Assembly: GCA_023424965.1 (NCBI GenBank)
Contig: JAFADI010000020.1
Coordinates: 53,574-117,573 of the forward strand
DNA length: 64,000 bases
From: Bacillota bacterium
GTDB taxonomy: Bacteria > Bacillota > Clostridia > Acetivibrionales > JAFADI01
Reading direction: 5' to 3'
Shown: positions 17,094 through 25,514 of the stretch, one piece after another
Layout: every line of letters begins with the position of its first letter
Numbering within the stretch: position 1 is the first letter of the stretch
The notes under the pieces: generated by a model
Database searches by the model: none
What the model was told of the DNA's origin: nothing
What the model saw: the letters and a program-made list of their open reading frames with translations, nothing else
Translations under genes and position numbers: made by a program

Positions 17094-18032
17094 ATGGAAA
17101 ACAGCATAGAAACTTACAACGACCTCGAAAATGAGGACAAATCCAACGAAATAGTATATAATTCCGAAAAGGATTTTTATAAAGGGCTGAGCGGGGAACT
17201 CCGGTATAAGGCGGAAGGCCTGTTCAAAAAGGCCCGGGAAAAGGGAATTTCCATCGAAGAAATCAGCATCGCCACTTTGCGGGAAAATTCGGTTGAATTT
17301 CCGGGCATCGGGGCAACGGAGCTGCCCACGTATATTGTTAAGGTGAAAGGCAGGCACACGGCCAGCGGCCAGGTAATTGTGGACGGAAAACAGATTGACT
17401 ATTTTAACAGGTATCAGAAGTATGTGGCGGATAAGATTGAGAAAAAGAATGTGGTAAGGGATGAAAAAGGGAAATTGGTGAGAGAAAACGGGAGAGTAAA
17501 GCTGAACCAGGAAAAGAACCTGCTCCTCACCGAATGGGAGAGATTTGAAATAGGAAAGGATCTGGTGGAGGACAAGGAATTCGGCATGGAAAAGGCGATT
17601 ACAGGGGCATGCGACAGGGTCATCAGAAAGCTGATGGGAGAAAATGACTGGCTGTATCCTGAGGAAGCGCGGCTTCTGGACGAAGAATTCAAGAACGTCC
17701 AGGACAACATCATCAGAAATCGGGAAGCCGCAGGGCAGGCGCTGAACCCGGCGTCCAAAAAAGCAACCGACAGGCAGATCAACTATTTGAAAGCCCGTAT
17801 TAAAAACTCCGGAATGGAACCGGATAACGGGGAAGTGATAAAAGAAATCCTCAAACAGATGGGGTATGGCTACACCAGTCTGAATGACCTGAGTACGGCA
17901 GAAATGAGCAAGGTTATCGACGGCTTTTTTGATGTTGTGCAAAAGGTTAAGGAGAATCTGGGAGCGGGAAGACCGGTGCAGGGAGTGGAGACGGCAGGCG
18001 GACAGCACCAGGGAAGCGGCTTTAAGCAATAG
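17094..18032 (+). CDS. Uncharacterised protein, possibly a single-strand-annealing/DNA-binding protein
   Basis: A 312-residue soluble, highly charged protein. The N-terminal two thirds (about 20-200) has an alpha/beta pattern ending in ITGACDRVIRKLMGENDWL. A Pro/Ala-containing linker then leads to a C-terminal helical module, ATDRQINYLKARIKNSG through LSTAEMSKVIDGF. Modules of that kind sit at the C-terminus of phage and plasmid recombination proteins, where they follow an annealing domain. This is a weak resemblance from memory and not an assignment. No phage genes surround it. The ATG at 17094 has GGGGAGG nine bases upstream. Confidence 0.55.
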   Translation: MENSIETYNDLENEDKSNEIVYNSEKDFYKGLSGELRYKAEGLFKKAREKGISIEEISIATLRENSVEFPGIGATELPTYIVKVKGRHTASGQVIVDGKQIDYFNRYQKYVADKIEKKNVVRDEKGKLVRENGRVKLNQEKNLLLTEWERFEIGKDLVEDKEFGMEKAITGACDRVIRKLMGENDWLYPEEARLLDEEFKNVQDNIIRNREAAGQALNPASKKATDRQINYLKARIKNSGMEPDNGEVIKEILKQMGYGYTSLNDLSTAEMSKVIDGFFDVVQKVKENLGAGRPVQGVETAGGQHQGSGFKQ

Positions 18033-18066
18033 CCGCCGTGAGGCAGGATACCTTACCATAATTTTG

Positions 18067-18095
18067 TTGAAAACAGTCAGATGTATAGTTATAAT
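18067..18095 (+). promoter_or_regulatory. Strong sigma-A promoter
   Basis: TTGAAA (18067-18072), a 17-base spacer and a perfect TATAAT (18090-18095). Transcription should start near 18102, about 185 bases before the DUF4321 start codon, and may run through maf, radC and mreBCD. Confidence 0.8.
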
Positions 18096-18101
18096 GTAAG
18101 G

Positions 18102-18286
18102 TGTACCGGGTGAATTTTAGGAAGTTAAGGCTGAGAGAACAAGAAGCGGCTTGAAGGACCCAGGTCCGGAAAGCATGCGACAGAAGGAGCATTAGATTCA
18201 ATTAACCCCGTAAAAATGCAATTGCATTGCATTTTGTGCGGCCGATGAGAGAATTCACTCGGCGCATCGGGGGCATGGAGGTTAAA
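18102..18286 (+). promoter_or_regulatory. Long structured 5' leader of unknown class
   Basis: A gene-free leader. GGGTGAATT (18108-18116) can pair with AATTAACCC (18200-18208), with one G-A mismatch, enclosing a ~100-base domain that contains GGACC-CA-GGTCC. It is followed by a perfect 9-bp AT-rich hairpin, AAAATGCAA (18213-18221) with TTGCATTTT (18227-18235), which could work as an attenuator. A short GTG frame inside the leader could encode about 12 residues. I do not recognise a known riboswitch consensus. Confidence 0.45.
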
Positions 18287-18559
18287 ATGCGTAACAGGCG
18301 TAGTCCGTGGCTGTTTGTGTTGTTGCTCCTGGCCGGAGCTCTTGTGGGGGGACTGATGGGAGAATATCTTTCCCGCTTTGCCTATTTTTCATGGATGAGC
18401 TTTGGCGGTGTAAATGGATATAGAGATCTGTTTGCTTTTTCACTGCATCCCGCTTTGGATGTGAGAGTGCTGAGGCTGGGCTTTGATGTTGCACTGGGTA
18501 TTAACGGAGGAAGCATATTGGGTATGCTGCTTGCAATTATACTATTTTTCAGACTCTGA
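18287..18559 (+). CDS. DUF4321 family small membrane protein
   Basis: A 90-residue protein with an N-terminal MRNRRSPWLFVLLLLAGA signature of the DUF4321 family and two hydrophobic segments (about residues 7-25 and 70-88) separated by an outside loop. GGAGG lies seven bases before the ATG at 18287; the open frame upstream (from 18227) overlaps the leader hairpin and is not used. It sits ten bases ahead of maf, as in other Clostridia. Function unknown. Confidence 0.85.
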   Translation: MRNRRSPWLFVLLLLAGALVGGLMGEYLSRFAYFSWMSFGGVNGYRDLFAFSLHPALDVRVLRLGFDVALGINGGSILGMLLAIILFFRL

Positions 18560-18569
18560 GGATGACTTT

Positions 18570-19145
18570 ATGAAGGAAATTATTCTGGCATCCGCATCTC
18601 CAAGGCGGTCGGAACTTTTAAGGCAAGTAGGTTTGAATTTTCAGGTGATACCTTCAAACTTTGAGGAAAACTTGAACCTGGAGCTAAGTCCGGGCGAACT
18701 TGTACAGGACCTGGCTTACAACAAGGCGCTAAGTGTTGCCGTTAAAGCGAAGCCCGGATTTCTGGTTATTGGAGCGGATACCGTTGTAGTGAAGGACCGG
18801 GTGCTGGGCAAGCCGGAAAGCAGGCAGCATGCTTTTGAAATGTTGAAGATGCTTCAGGGAGGCTGGCACGAGGTAATAACGGGAGTTGCCGTTTTAGAGG
18901 GAAGCGGGTCAGGCTGCACCAGCGGATTTGAAGTGACCCGGGTCAAGATGCGGAGCCTCTCCGACAGAACCATAGAGGCGTATATCGATACCGGAGAGCC
19001 CATGGATAAAGCGGGTGCCTACGGGATACAGGGGATGGGTGCGGTCATCGTTGAAAAAATCGAAGGCTGCTACTTCAATGTTGTGGGTCTTCCCCTGACC
19101 AGGCTTTCGGCAATGCTTGAGTCCCATGGTGTGAACCTGCTGTAG
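18570..19145 (+). CDS. maf: Maf nucleotide pyrophosphatase (septum formation protein)
   Basis: A 191-residue house-cleaning pyrophosphatase that hydrolyses non-canonical or pyrimidine nucleoside triphosphates (dTTP/UTP type) to monophosphates. The signature ILASASPRRSELLRQVG opens the protein, and GADTVVVKDRVLGKP holds the catalytic aspartate, followed by AGAYGIQG. The ATG at 18570 gives the canonical N-terminus; the longer frame upstream overlaps DUF4321. In Bacillus maf precedes radC and mreB, the same order as here. Confidence 0.95.
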   Translation: MKEIILASASPRRSELLRQVGLNFQVIPSNFEENLNLELSPGELVQDLAYNKALSVAVKAKPGFLVIGADTVVVKDRVLGKPESRQHAFEMLKMLQGGWHEVITGVAVLEGSGSGCTSGFEVTRVKMRSLSDRTIEAYIDTGEPMDKAGAYGIQGMGAVIVEKIEGCYFNVVGLPLTRLSAMLESHGVNLL

Positions 19146-19175
19146 TGTATAGATTGGGATGATTTGGAGGTTAGT

Positions 19176-19883
19176 ATGCCGAAGGAGTGCCGGAACCTTA
19201 AAATGAAAGATCTGCCCTTGTCGGAAAGGCCCTATGAAAAATTGGAAATACTGGGCGAGGAAATGCTATCAAACGCCGAACTTCTGGCAATAATTATTAA
19301 GACGGGGAATAAAAACGAATCTTCGATTGCACTGGCGCAGCGGATCCTCAGCAAGGATGAAAAGGGCGAGGGAATGTCTTTTCTCTATGATTTGTCCCTG
19401 GAGCAGCTGATGAGCATCAACGGAATCGGCAGGGTGAAGGCCGTACAGATTAAGGCGCTTATGGAGCTGTCCAAGAGGATTGCAAATACCTTCAACCTGC
19501 ATAAAAGGATGACACTGAAGTCTCCCGCAGATGTTTGCGGGCTGCTGATGGAAGATATGAGGCATCGGAAAAGAGAGGTATTCAAGGCAATCCTGCTGAA
19601 CACAAAGAATCAGGTAATAAAGCAGGTGGATATTTCCGTCGGAAGCCTCAATGCATCCATCGTTCATCCCAGGGAAGTGTTTACCGAAGCGGTAAAAAAC
19701 AGCTGCAGCTCGATTATTTTTGTACATAACCATCCCAGCGGCGATCCGGAGCCAAGTTCCCAGGACATCGAGACAACGAAAAGGCTGGTGGATTCCGGGA
19801 ATATCCTGGGGATATCGGTTTTGGACCACATCATCATCGGGGACGGCCGGTATGCCAGTTTGAAAGAAAAAGGTTACATATGA
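19176..19883 (+). CDS. radC: RadC family JAB1/MPN protein
   Basis: A 235-residue protein of the RadC group. An N-terminal helix-hairpin-helix-type region (about residues 60-95, INGIGRVKAVQIKA) precedes the JAB/MPN metalloprotease-like domain (about 110-235). The metal motif is visible as HNHPSGDPEPSSQDIETT. Its biochemical role is still unsettled; the old DNA-repair assignment was not supported by later genetics. The ATG at 19176 has GGAGG five bases upstream. It lies 30 bases after maf, in the same operon. Confidence 0.95.
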   Translation: MPKECRNLKMKDLPLSERPYEKLEILGEEMLSNAELLAIIIKTGNKNESSIALAQRILSKDEKGEGMSFLYDLSLEQLMSINGIGRVKAVQIKALMELSKRIANTFNLHKRMTLKSPADVCGLLMEDMRHRKREVFKAILLNTKNQVIKQVDISVGSLNASIVHPREVFTEAVKNSCSSIIFVHNHPSGDPEPSSQDIETTKRLVDSGNILGISVLDHIIIGDGRYASLKEKGYI

Positions 19884-19947
19884 CAGGGCATTAAATCGAA
19901 AACTAACGATATAGAATTTAACAAAGGATAATCAGGAGGAAAAACAA

Positions 19948-20970
19948 ATGGCTTTTTTTGCAAGAGATATCGGTATTGATCTGGGGACTGCCAATACACT
20001 GGTGCATGTGAAAGGGAAGGGAATCATCATAAGGGAGCCCTCCGTTGTTGCCATAAATAAGAGAACAAGTGAAATTCTCGCCGTGGGTGACTCCGCCAAA
20101 AGCATGATCGGCAGGACCCCCGGCAATATTGTTGCCATAAGGCCCATGAAGGACGGCGTTATCGCCGATTTTGACATAACCCAGAGCATGCTGAAATATT
20201 TCATTAAGAAGGCCATGTCAAAAGGCGTTTTTTCCAAGCCCAGGGTTGTTATCTGCGTTCCGTCGGGAGTTACGGAAGTGGAAAAGAGGGCGGTTGAAGA
20301 GGCTACGCTGCAGGCGGGAGCAAAGGAAGCCTATCTTATTGAAGAACCCATGGCAGCCGCCATTGGAGCCAATCTACCCGTAGAGGAGCCTTCCGGCAGC
20401 ATGGTTGTGGATATCGGCGGAGGTACAAGCGAGGTGGCGGTTATTTCCCTGGGAGGAATCGTTACCAGCAAGTCTTTAAGGATTGCCGGAGACGAATTGG
20501 ATGAGGCTATTGTACATTATGTAAAAAAAGAATATAATTTGATGATAGGGGAAAGGACCGCAGAGGAGATAAAAATGTCCATAGGAGCGGCTTATCCCAA
20601 GCCCAAGGAAGAGTCTATCGAGATCAGGGGAAGAGACCTTATTACAGGACTGCCCAAAAATCTCGCCATCACTTCCTCTGAAATTACGGAGGCCTTGAAA
20701 GAACCTATTAATGCCATTGTGGACTCAATAAAGTATACCCTTGAAAAAACTCCTCCGGAACTGGCGGCGGATATCATGGACAAAGGGATCATGCTGACGG
20801 GCGGAGGGGCCCTTTTAAGCGGTCTGGACAAGCTCATCAAGGAAGAAACAGGCATGCCCGTCTCCATTGCCGAAAGTCCGCTTGACTGTGTTGTCAAGGG
20901 AGCGGGAAAGGTCCTTGAAGAGATAGAGACCCTCAAAAAGGTGTTGATTTCGCCCAAAAAGGTCAGATAA
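19948..20970 (+). CDS. mreB: Rod shape-determining protein MreB
   Basis: A 340-residue bacterial actin that polymerises under the membrane and directs lateral wall synthesis. It starts with ARDIGIDLGTANTLVHVKGKG (phosphate-1 motif), followed by VPSGVTEVEKRAV, the phosphate-2 motif VVDIGGGTSEVAVISLGG and the adenosine motif LTGGGALLSGLDKLI. AGGAGG is well placed before the ATG. The following genes encode MreC and MreD. Confidence 0.97.
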   Translation: MAFFARDIGIDLGTANTLVHVKGKGIIIREPSVVAINKRTSEILAVGDSAKSMIGRTPGNIVAIRPMKDGVIADFDITQSMLKYFIKKAMSKGVFSKPRVVICVPSGVTEVEKRAVEEATLQAGAKEAYLIEEPMAAAIGANLPVEEPSGSMVVDIGGGTSEVAVISLGGIVTSKSLRIAGDELDEAIVHYVKKEYNLMIGERTAEEIKMSIGAAYPKPKEESIEIRGRDLITGLPKNLAITSSEITEALKEPINAIVDSIKYTLEKTPPELAADIMDKGIMLTGGGALLSGLDKLIKEETGMPVSIAESPLDCVVKGAGKVLEEIETLKKVLISPKKVR

Positions 20971-21009
20971 TACATATTTCAGATAGATGGGTAGAAAGGA
21001 GAAAATTCT

Positions 21010-21846
21010 TTGCTACGCCTTTTTAAGAACAAGCTGTTCATTTTGCTTTTAACGACACTTGTATTGCTAATTTTAATGGGGGTTTCGTCCAATTACAGCA
21101 GCAATGTAAATCAATTCGGAAATGTTCTCAGTGTCATATTGTCTCCCGTTCAAAAGCTTTTTTCCTTTTCAGGTTCAAAGGTTGAGGGGAGCTTATCCTT
21201 TTTTAGGGATATAAAAGCGGTAAAACAGGAAAATGAAGAATTGAAAGCCAAAATTGACCAACTGGAAAATGAAAGAGACGATTTGCTGGAATTTAAAGCT
21301 AAGAATAAAGACTTGAGGGATGCTTTAAATCTCAAGGACCAGTTCAATGATTATGACTTTCTGGGGGCCAATGTCATCGCCAAGGACCCGGGCAACTGGT
21401 TCAACATTTTCACCGTGGACAGGGGAAGCAAGGACGGGATCGGTACCGACTACCCCGTCATTACCAGCAAGGGCCTGGTGGGCAAGGTCACTGTTTCCGG
21501 TATAAACTCTTCCAAGGTCATCAGTGTGATCGACAGCGACAGTACTGTCAGCGCAAGAGTGGCTAAAACCAGGGATCTGGTAGTGGTGAGGGGAGAGATG
21601 TCACTGGCTGAAAAGGGGCTTTGCCGCATGGACTATATTCACGACATCGACCTGGCAATCGGCGATACCATTGAGACGTCCGGAATGGGAGGAATATTTC
21701 CCAAGGGTATCGTTGTCGGAAAGGTCAAACAGCTGATGCAGGCCACCGGCGAGCTTACCAGGTATGCCATTATAGAGCCCACCGTGGATTTTCAGAGGCT
21801 GGAAGAGGTTTTTGTTCTGAAGGCAAAAGCCCAGACTGCTCCTTGA
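21010..21846 (+). CDS. mreC: Rod shape-determining protein MreC
   Basis: A 278-residue bitopic membrane protein. A short cytoplasmic N-terminus, one membrane helix (about 8-26) and a coiled coil (about 65-100, KQENEELKAKIDQLENERDD) precede the beta-rich periplasmic-side domain with DRGSKDGIGTDYPVI and GLVGKV. It scaffolds elongation enzymes including PBP2. It uses a TTG start with AAGGAG upstream. Confidence 0.95.
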   Translation: MLRLFKNKLFILLLTTLVLLILMGVSSNYSSNVNQFGNVLSVILSPVQKLFSFSGSKVEGSLSFFRDIKAVKQENEELKAKIDQLENERDDLLEFKAKNKDLRDALNLKDQFNDYDFLGANVIAKDPGNWFNIFTVDRGSKDGIGTDYPVITSKGLVGKVTVSGINSSKVISVIDSDSTVSARVAKTRDLVVVRGEMSLAEKGLCRMDYIHDIDLAIGDTIETSGMGGIFPKGIVVGKVKQLMQATGELTRYAIIEPTVDFQRLEEVFVLKAKAQTAP

Positions 21847-21871
21847 GCGCACCGGGGCATGGAGGTTAAGT

Positions 21872-22387
21872 TTGAAGAAGAAGATTTTTTGGATAGGGCT
21901 CAGCATTTTGCTGATTGCCCTGCTTCAATCCACGGTTATGGAATATATTGTGATATATGGTGTAAAGCCCAACCTTCTGCTGGTTTTTATTGTTTCAGCG
22001 GCACTTTTAAAGGGCAATTTTGAGGGGGCCGTTATCGGCTTTTTTTGTGGTTTGACCCAGGACATCCTGGGAGGCAAGGTCATCGGCTTTTATGCCATGC
22101 TGGGGCTTTACACCGGACTGGTGGTGGGATCCCTCAACAAGCGCCTGTACAGGGAGAATATCCTGGTGGTTTTGTTCTTTACCTTTGCATCGACGGTAGT
22201 ATATGAGTGGCTCGTCTACTTCCTGAATATATTTTATAAAGCGCCCGTGGATTTGGTTTTTGCCTTCAAAAGTGTGATTTTGCCGGAAGCTGTGTACAAC
22301 AGCGGCATTTCCATTTTTATCTATGTATATGTTATGAAGCTGTATGAAAAATTTACCGACGTGGGAAAAGTGCCACGGAAATACTGA
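21872..22387 (+). CDS. mreD: Rod shape-determining protein MreD
   Basis: A 171-residue integral membrane protein with about five helices. The segment VKPNLLLVFIVSAALLKGNFEGA and then GFFCGLTQDILGG are typical of MreD. It is an elongasome component binding MreC. TTG start with GGAGG upstream, 25 bases after mreC. Confidence 0.92.
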   Translation: MKKKIFWIGLSILLIALLQSTVMEYIVIYGVKPNLLLVFIVSAALLKGNFEGAVIGFFCGLTQDILGGKVIGFYAMLGLYTGLVVGSLNKRLYRENILVVLFFTFASTVVYEWLVYFLNIFYKAPVDLVFAFKSVILPEAVYNSGISIFIYVYVMKLYEKFTDVGKVPRKY

Positions 22388-22442
22388 AGATTAAAAGAAA
22401 ACCATTATTTAAGGCCAAGCGTGGTTGGAAGAAGGTGGTAAG

Positions 22443-24560
22443 ATGCTGGCAAAGCTTAAAGACAGGTATACGGTTGTTTCCATTGTATTTGCACTGATTG
22501 GGGTTATTATCATTTACCAGTTGGTAAGCCTCCAGGTGATCAATGGGAAGGAATATGACGACCAGGCCCAGAGAAGGCTGTTGAATGAAAGACGGGTGGT
22601 AGCGCCCCGGGGCAACATCATCGACAAAAACGGAGTGCCCATTGCCGTCAACCGGCTGGGTTTCACCGTCCAGATTGCCAAAACCAAGCTTAAAGACAAT
22701 GAATTGAATGAAATGCTCTTAAAGCTGGTCAATATCTTTGAGAAAAACGGTGACTCCTACTCCAGGAGCATCGGCAAATACCTTACCATAGCCCCTTTTG
22801 CCTACGGACCTTCCATAAAGGACTCCCAGGCCAAAATTGACAAGTGGAAAAAGGAAATGGCCCTTCAGGAAGAGGATATAGAAAAAATGTCCACCCCTGA
22901 GGCGGTTTTTGAGTATATGCGCTCCAAATTCAATATCGATAAGAAGTATACCGTGGAGGAGGCCTACAGGATCATGACCGTCCGGTATGAAATACTCATC
23001 CGGGGCTATACCAAGCTCAACCCCCTGTATATCGCCAAGGATGTAAACAAGCTGTCGGTGGCTGAAATCGAGGAAAAGCACGATCAGTTTCCGGGTGTGA
23101 CGACCAATGTGGAGCCCATGCGGAGGTATGTGGACGCCCAGATGGAAGCCCATGTGGTGGGCTATGTGGCGGGACTCAGCCCTGAGGAGTACAAAAACCT
23201 CAAGGACGAAGGCTACAATATGAACGACATCATCGGGAAAAACGGCATCGAACAGCAGGCGGAGAAGTACCTCAAAGGCAAGGATGGGATAAAGACCGTT
23301 GAAGAGGACATCTGGGGAAAGCAAACCGGCGAATTGGGCGGGAAACCCGCAGAGCCGGGAAATGACGTGGTGCTGACGCTGGATACCAAGCTGCAGAAGG
23401 TGGCCATGGAATCCCTCCAGCGGCAAATTGACAAGATAAGGCAGGGAGCGGAAAAGGGCAACCTGCATGACGCCAATGCGGGGGCCGCCGTGGCCATCGA
23501 TGTCAACAGCGGAGAAGTTCTGGCCCTGGCCAGCTATCCCAGCTACGATCCTTCCGTATTTCTGGAAGGAGCAGACAACAAGGATGCCCAGAAATACATC
23601 ATGGATCTCTTTGATCCCAAAAATGAAGACAAGCCGGCGTACAACAGGGCGATCCAGGGGTTGTACATTCCCGGCTCCACCTACAAACCCCTCACGGCCG
23701 TTGCAGGACTGGAGGAGGGAATCATCACGCCTCAGAAGGTTATTTACGACAGTGGCAGGGTCAATATCGGTGGGTGGGACTTCACCTGTCTGGAGTACAG
23801 GAATGGCCAGGGGGCCCATGGACCGTTACAACTGGAAAAAGCTCTTGCTACCTCCTGTAATATTTATTTTCATATACTGGGGAGAGACACCACCATTGAC
23901 AAAATGGACAAGTGGGGCAAGTTGTTCGGATTGGGAGAGCTTACGGGCATTGACCTGCCCAATGAGATGAAGGGAAACAGGGCCAACAAGGAGTTTAAAA
24001 AGAAGGCATGGAATGATGACTGGAGGCCTGCCGATACGGCCCAGTCCGCCATCGGACAGCAATTCCATTTCTATACGCCCCTCCAACTGGCAAATTATGT
24101 TGCGACTTTGTCCAATGGGGGGAAGAAGTACAAGCCCCACCTGATCAAAAGGGTCATCAAGTATGACGGCTCGGTGGTCATGGAGACCACGCCGGAATAT
24201 GAGCAGATCCCGGTAAAGCCTGAGACTTTGGCAGCCGTTAAACAGGGGATGGTAGCGGTGGCCAATTCCGTAGAAGGTACTGCGGCTTCGGCGTTCCAGG
24301 GTTTTCCCTTCCAGGTGGCGGGCAAGACGGGAACGCCGGAAACGGGAAATGAAGCCAAGCACTCCTCTAATGCCCTCTTTGTCTGCTACGCTCCCGCCGA
24401 CAATCCTCAGATTGCCGTGGCGGTGGTGGTGGAAAGGGGAGTGTGGGGCTCCAATGCGGCTCCCATTGCCAGGGACATCCTGACAGAATACTTCGGTGTC
24501 AACAAAAAGAATGTGCAGGACGACAAAATCAAAGACGATGAAGCCGTGCTCACCCGCTGA
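22443..24560 (+). CDS. mrdA: Penicillin-binding protein 2 (elongasome transpeptidase)
   Basis: A 705-residue class B PBP: one N-terminal membrane anchor (about 15-33), a long dimerisation/pedestal domain with the conserved RGNIIDKNG near residue 50, and a transpeptidase domain from about 315. The active-site motifs are GSTYKPL (serine 412 of SxxK), SCN (in TSCNIYF) and KTGTPE. It cross-links lateral wall peptidoglycan and works with MreBCD. The ATG at 22443 replaces an in-frame TTG six codons upstream that lacks a binding site. Penicillin-reactive by family. Confidence 0.95.
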   Translation: MLAKLKDRYTVVSIVFALIGVIIIYQLVSLQVINGKEYDDQAQRRLLNERRVVAPRGNIIDKNGVPIAVNRLGFTVQIAKTKLKDNELNEMLLKLVNIFEKNGDSYSRSIGKYLTIAPFAYGPSIKDSQAKIDKWKKEMALQEEDIEKMSTPEAVFEYMRSKFNIDKKYTVEEAYRIMTVRYEILIRGYTKLNPLYIAKDVNKLSVAEIEEKHDQFPGVTTNVEPMRRYVDAQMEAHVVGYVAGLSPEEYKNLKDEGYNMNDIIGKNGIEQQAEKYLKGKDGIKTVEEDIWGKQTGELGGKPAEPGNDVVLTLDTKLQKVAMESLQRQIDKIRQGAEKGNLHDANAGAAVAIDVNSGEVLALASYPSYDPSVFLEGADNKDAQKYIMDLFDPKNEDKPAYNRAIQGLYIPGSTYKPLTAVAGLEEGIITPQKVIYDSGRVNIGGWDFTCLEYRNGQGAHGPLQLEKALATSCNIYFHILGRDTTIDKMDKWGKLFGLGELTGIDLPNEMKGNRANKEFKKKAWNDDWRPADTAQSAIGQQFHFYTPLQLANYVATLSNGGKKYKPHLIKRVIKYDGSVVMETTPEYEQIPVKPETLAAVKQGMVAVANSVEGTAASAFQGFPFQVAGKTGTPETGNEAKHSSNALFVCYAPADNPQIAVAVVVERGVWGSNAAPIARDILTEYFGVNKKNVQDDKIKDDEAVLTR

Positions 24561-24653
24561 TTTTGTTGGGCCGGTGCGCAAATTTTTGCTTGCTTTCTCA
24601 TGCTTCAAATGTGATAATTATAGTGTTTTATACTGACTTGCGGAGGTTGCTTG

Positions 24654-25325
24654 ATGGACGAGAGTTGCGTGGTTTTCAAGGGTTCGGTGAACGGACTGTC
24701 GATCATAATGAAAGAAGACGAAGAATTTGAAACAATACTTCAGCAGATGGAGAAAAAGATCGCTGCGGCAGGCAAATTTTTCAAGGGGGCCACGCTGGCT
24801 GTCAGGTACAGGGGAAGGAAGCTGTCCAAGGAAGAGGAAAAGAAGGTTTACGACCTGCTGGTTGCCAAAAGCGGGGCGGAAGTGAAGTCTTTTACCGAGG
24901 ATGTGGAAGAGCCCAAGGCTCCCAGCAATCCTGTCGAACAGCACCGGTTCGAGATCCGGAATTATTTTTTCCGGGGTATCAATGAAGGCATGACCAAGTT
25001 CTACCGGGGGACGGTGCGCTCCGGCCAGCTGATCAGCTATGACGGCAACCTTGTGGTGATCGGGGACGTGAATCCCGGAGGCGAAGTGGTTGCCACGGGC
25101 AATGTGGTTGTAATGGGGTCTCTCCGGGGGATGGTGCATGCGGGAGCAGACGGGAACAAAGATGCGGTGGTTGTGGCTTTCAGCCTTTATCCCATGCAGC
25201 TCCGGATCGCCGATGTCATAACGCGCTCCCCCGACGAGAAGGAGTCAAAAGGCGCAATGGTGCCCGAGCTGGCCTTTGTTAAGGACAATCTCGTTTACAT
25301 CGAAAAGTTTTTGCCCCAGAGATAA
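24654..25325 (+). CDS. minC: Septum site-determining protein MinC
   Basis: A 223-residue FtsZ polymerisation inhibitor. The N-terminal FtsZ-interacting domain (about 1-100) begins VVFKGSVNGLSIIM. The C-terminal beta-helix domain that binds MinD and FtsZ contains YRGTVRSGQLISYDGNLVVI, NPGGEVVATGNVVVMGSLRG, and HAGADGN. CGGAGG precedes the ATG at 24654. minD follows 190 bases later behind a separate promoter. Confidence 0.95.
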   Translation: MDESCVVFKGSVNGLSIIMKEDEEFETILQQMEKKIAAAGKFFKGATLAVRYRGRKLSKEEEKKVYDLLVAKSGAEVKSFTEDVEEPKAPSNPVEQHRFEIRNYFFRGINEGMTKFYRGTVRSGQLISYDGNLVVIGDVNPGGEVVATGNVVVMGSLRGMVHAGADGNKDAVVVAFSLYPMQLRIADVITRSPDEKESKGAMVPELAFVKDNLVYIEKFLPQR

Positions 25326-25373
25326 AAATGCAGTTTCTATCTCCATGGCAGGGAATGTAAAGGGGACCCATGA

Positions 25374-25402
25374 TTGACAAAATATCAAAAGAAAGATATA
25401 TT
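25374..25402 (+). promoter_or_regulatory. Sigma-A promoter of minDE
   Basis: A perfect TTGACA (25374-25379), 17 bases, then TATATT (25397-25402). It gives minDE an independent promoter with a ~105-base leader. Confidence 0.75.
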
Positions 25403-25514
25403 TTATGTGTCTGTAATTTTTAATCTACGGGTGTCACTTTCAAAATAAATGAAATTTAAATCTTCAATTGACGGTTGAGATCGGTCGATTGGATATAAAC
25501 GGGGGTACGCATAA

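Noticed and set aside
17088..18059. A 323-codon - strand frame antisense to the gene at 17094
   Set aside because: No recognisable motif and no ribosome binding site; the + strand frame has GGGGAGG at the right distance and a normal protein composition.
18102..18200. Leader resemblance to TPP (CTGAGA), c-di-AMP (GGGTGAAT, GGACCCA) and SRP RNA (GGTCCGGAA)
   Set aside because: Only isolated short words match; their order and spacing differ from each consensus, so none can be claimed.
22719..23819. Long open frame on the - strand (366 codons) inside the PBP2 gene
   Set aside because: It is antisense to an unmistakable penicillin-binding protein, has a His/Gly/Arg-rich composition without family motifs and has no binding site.
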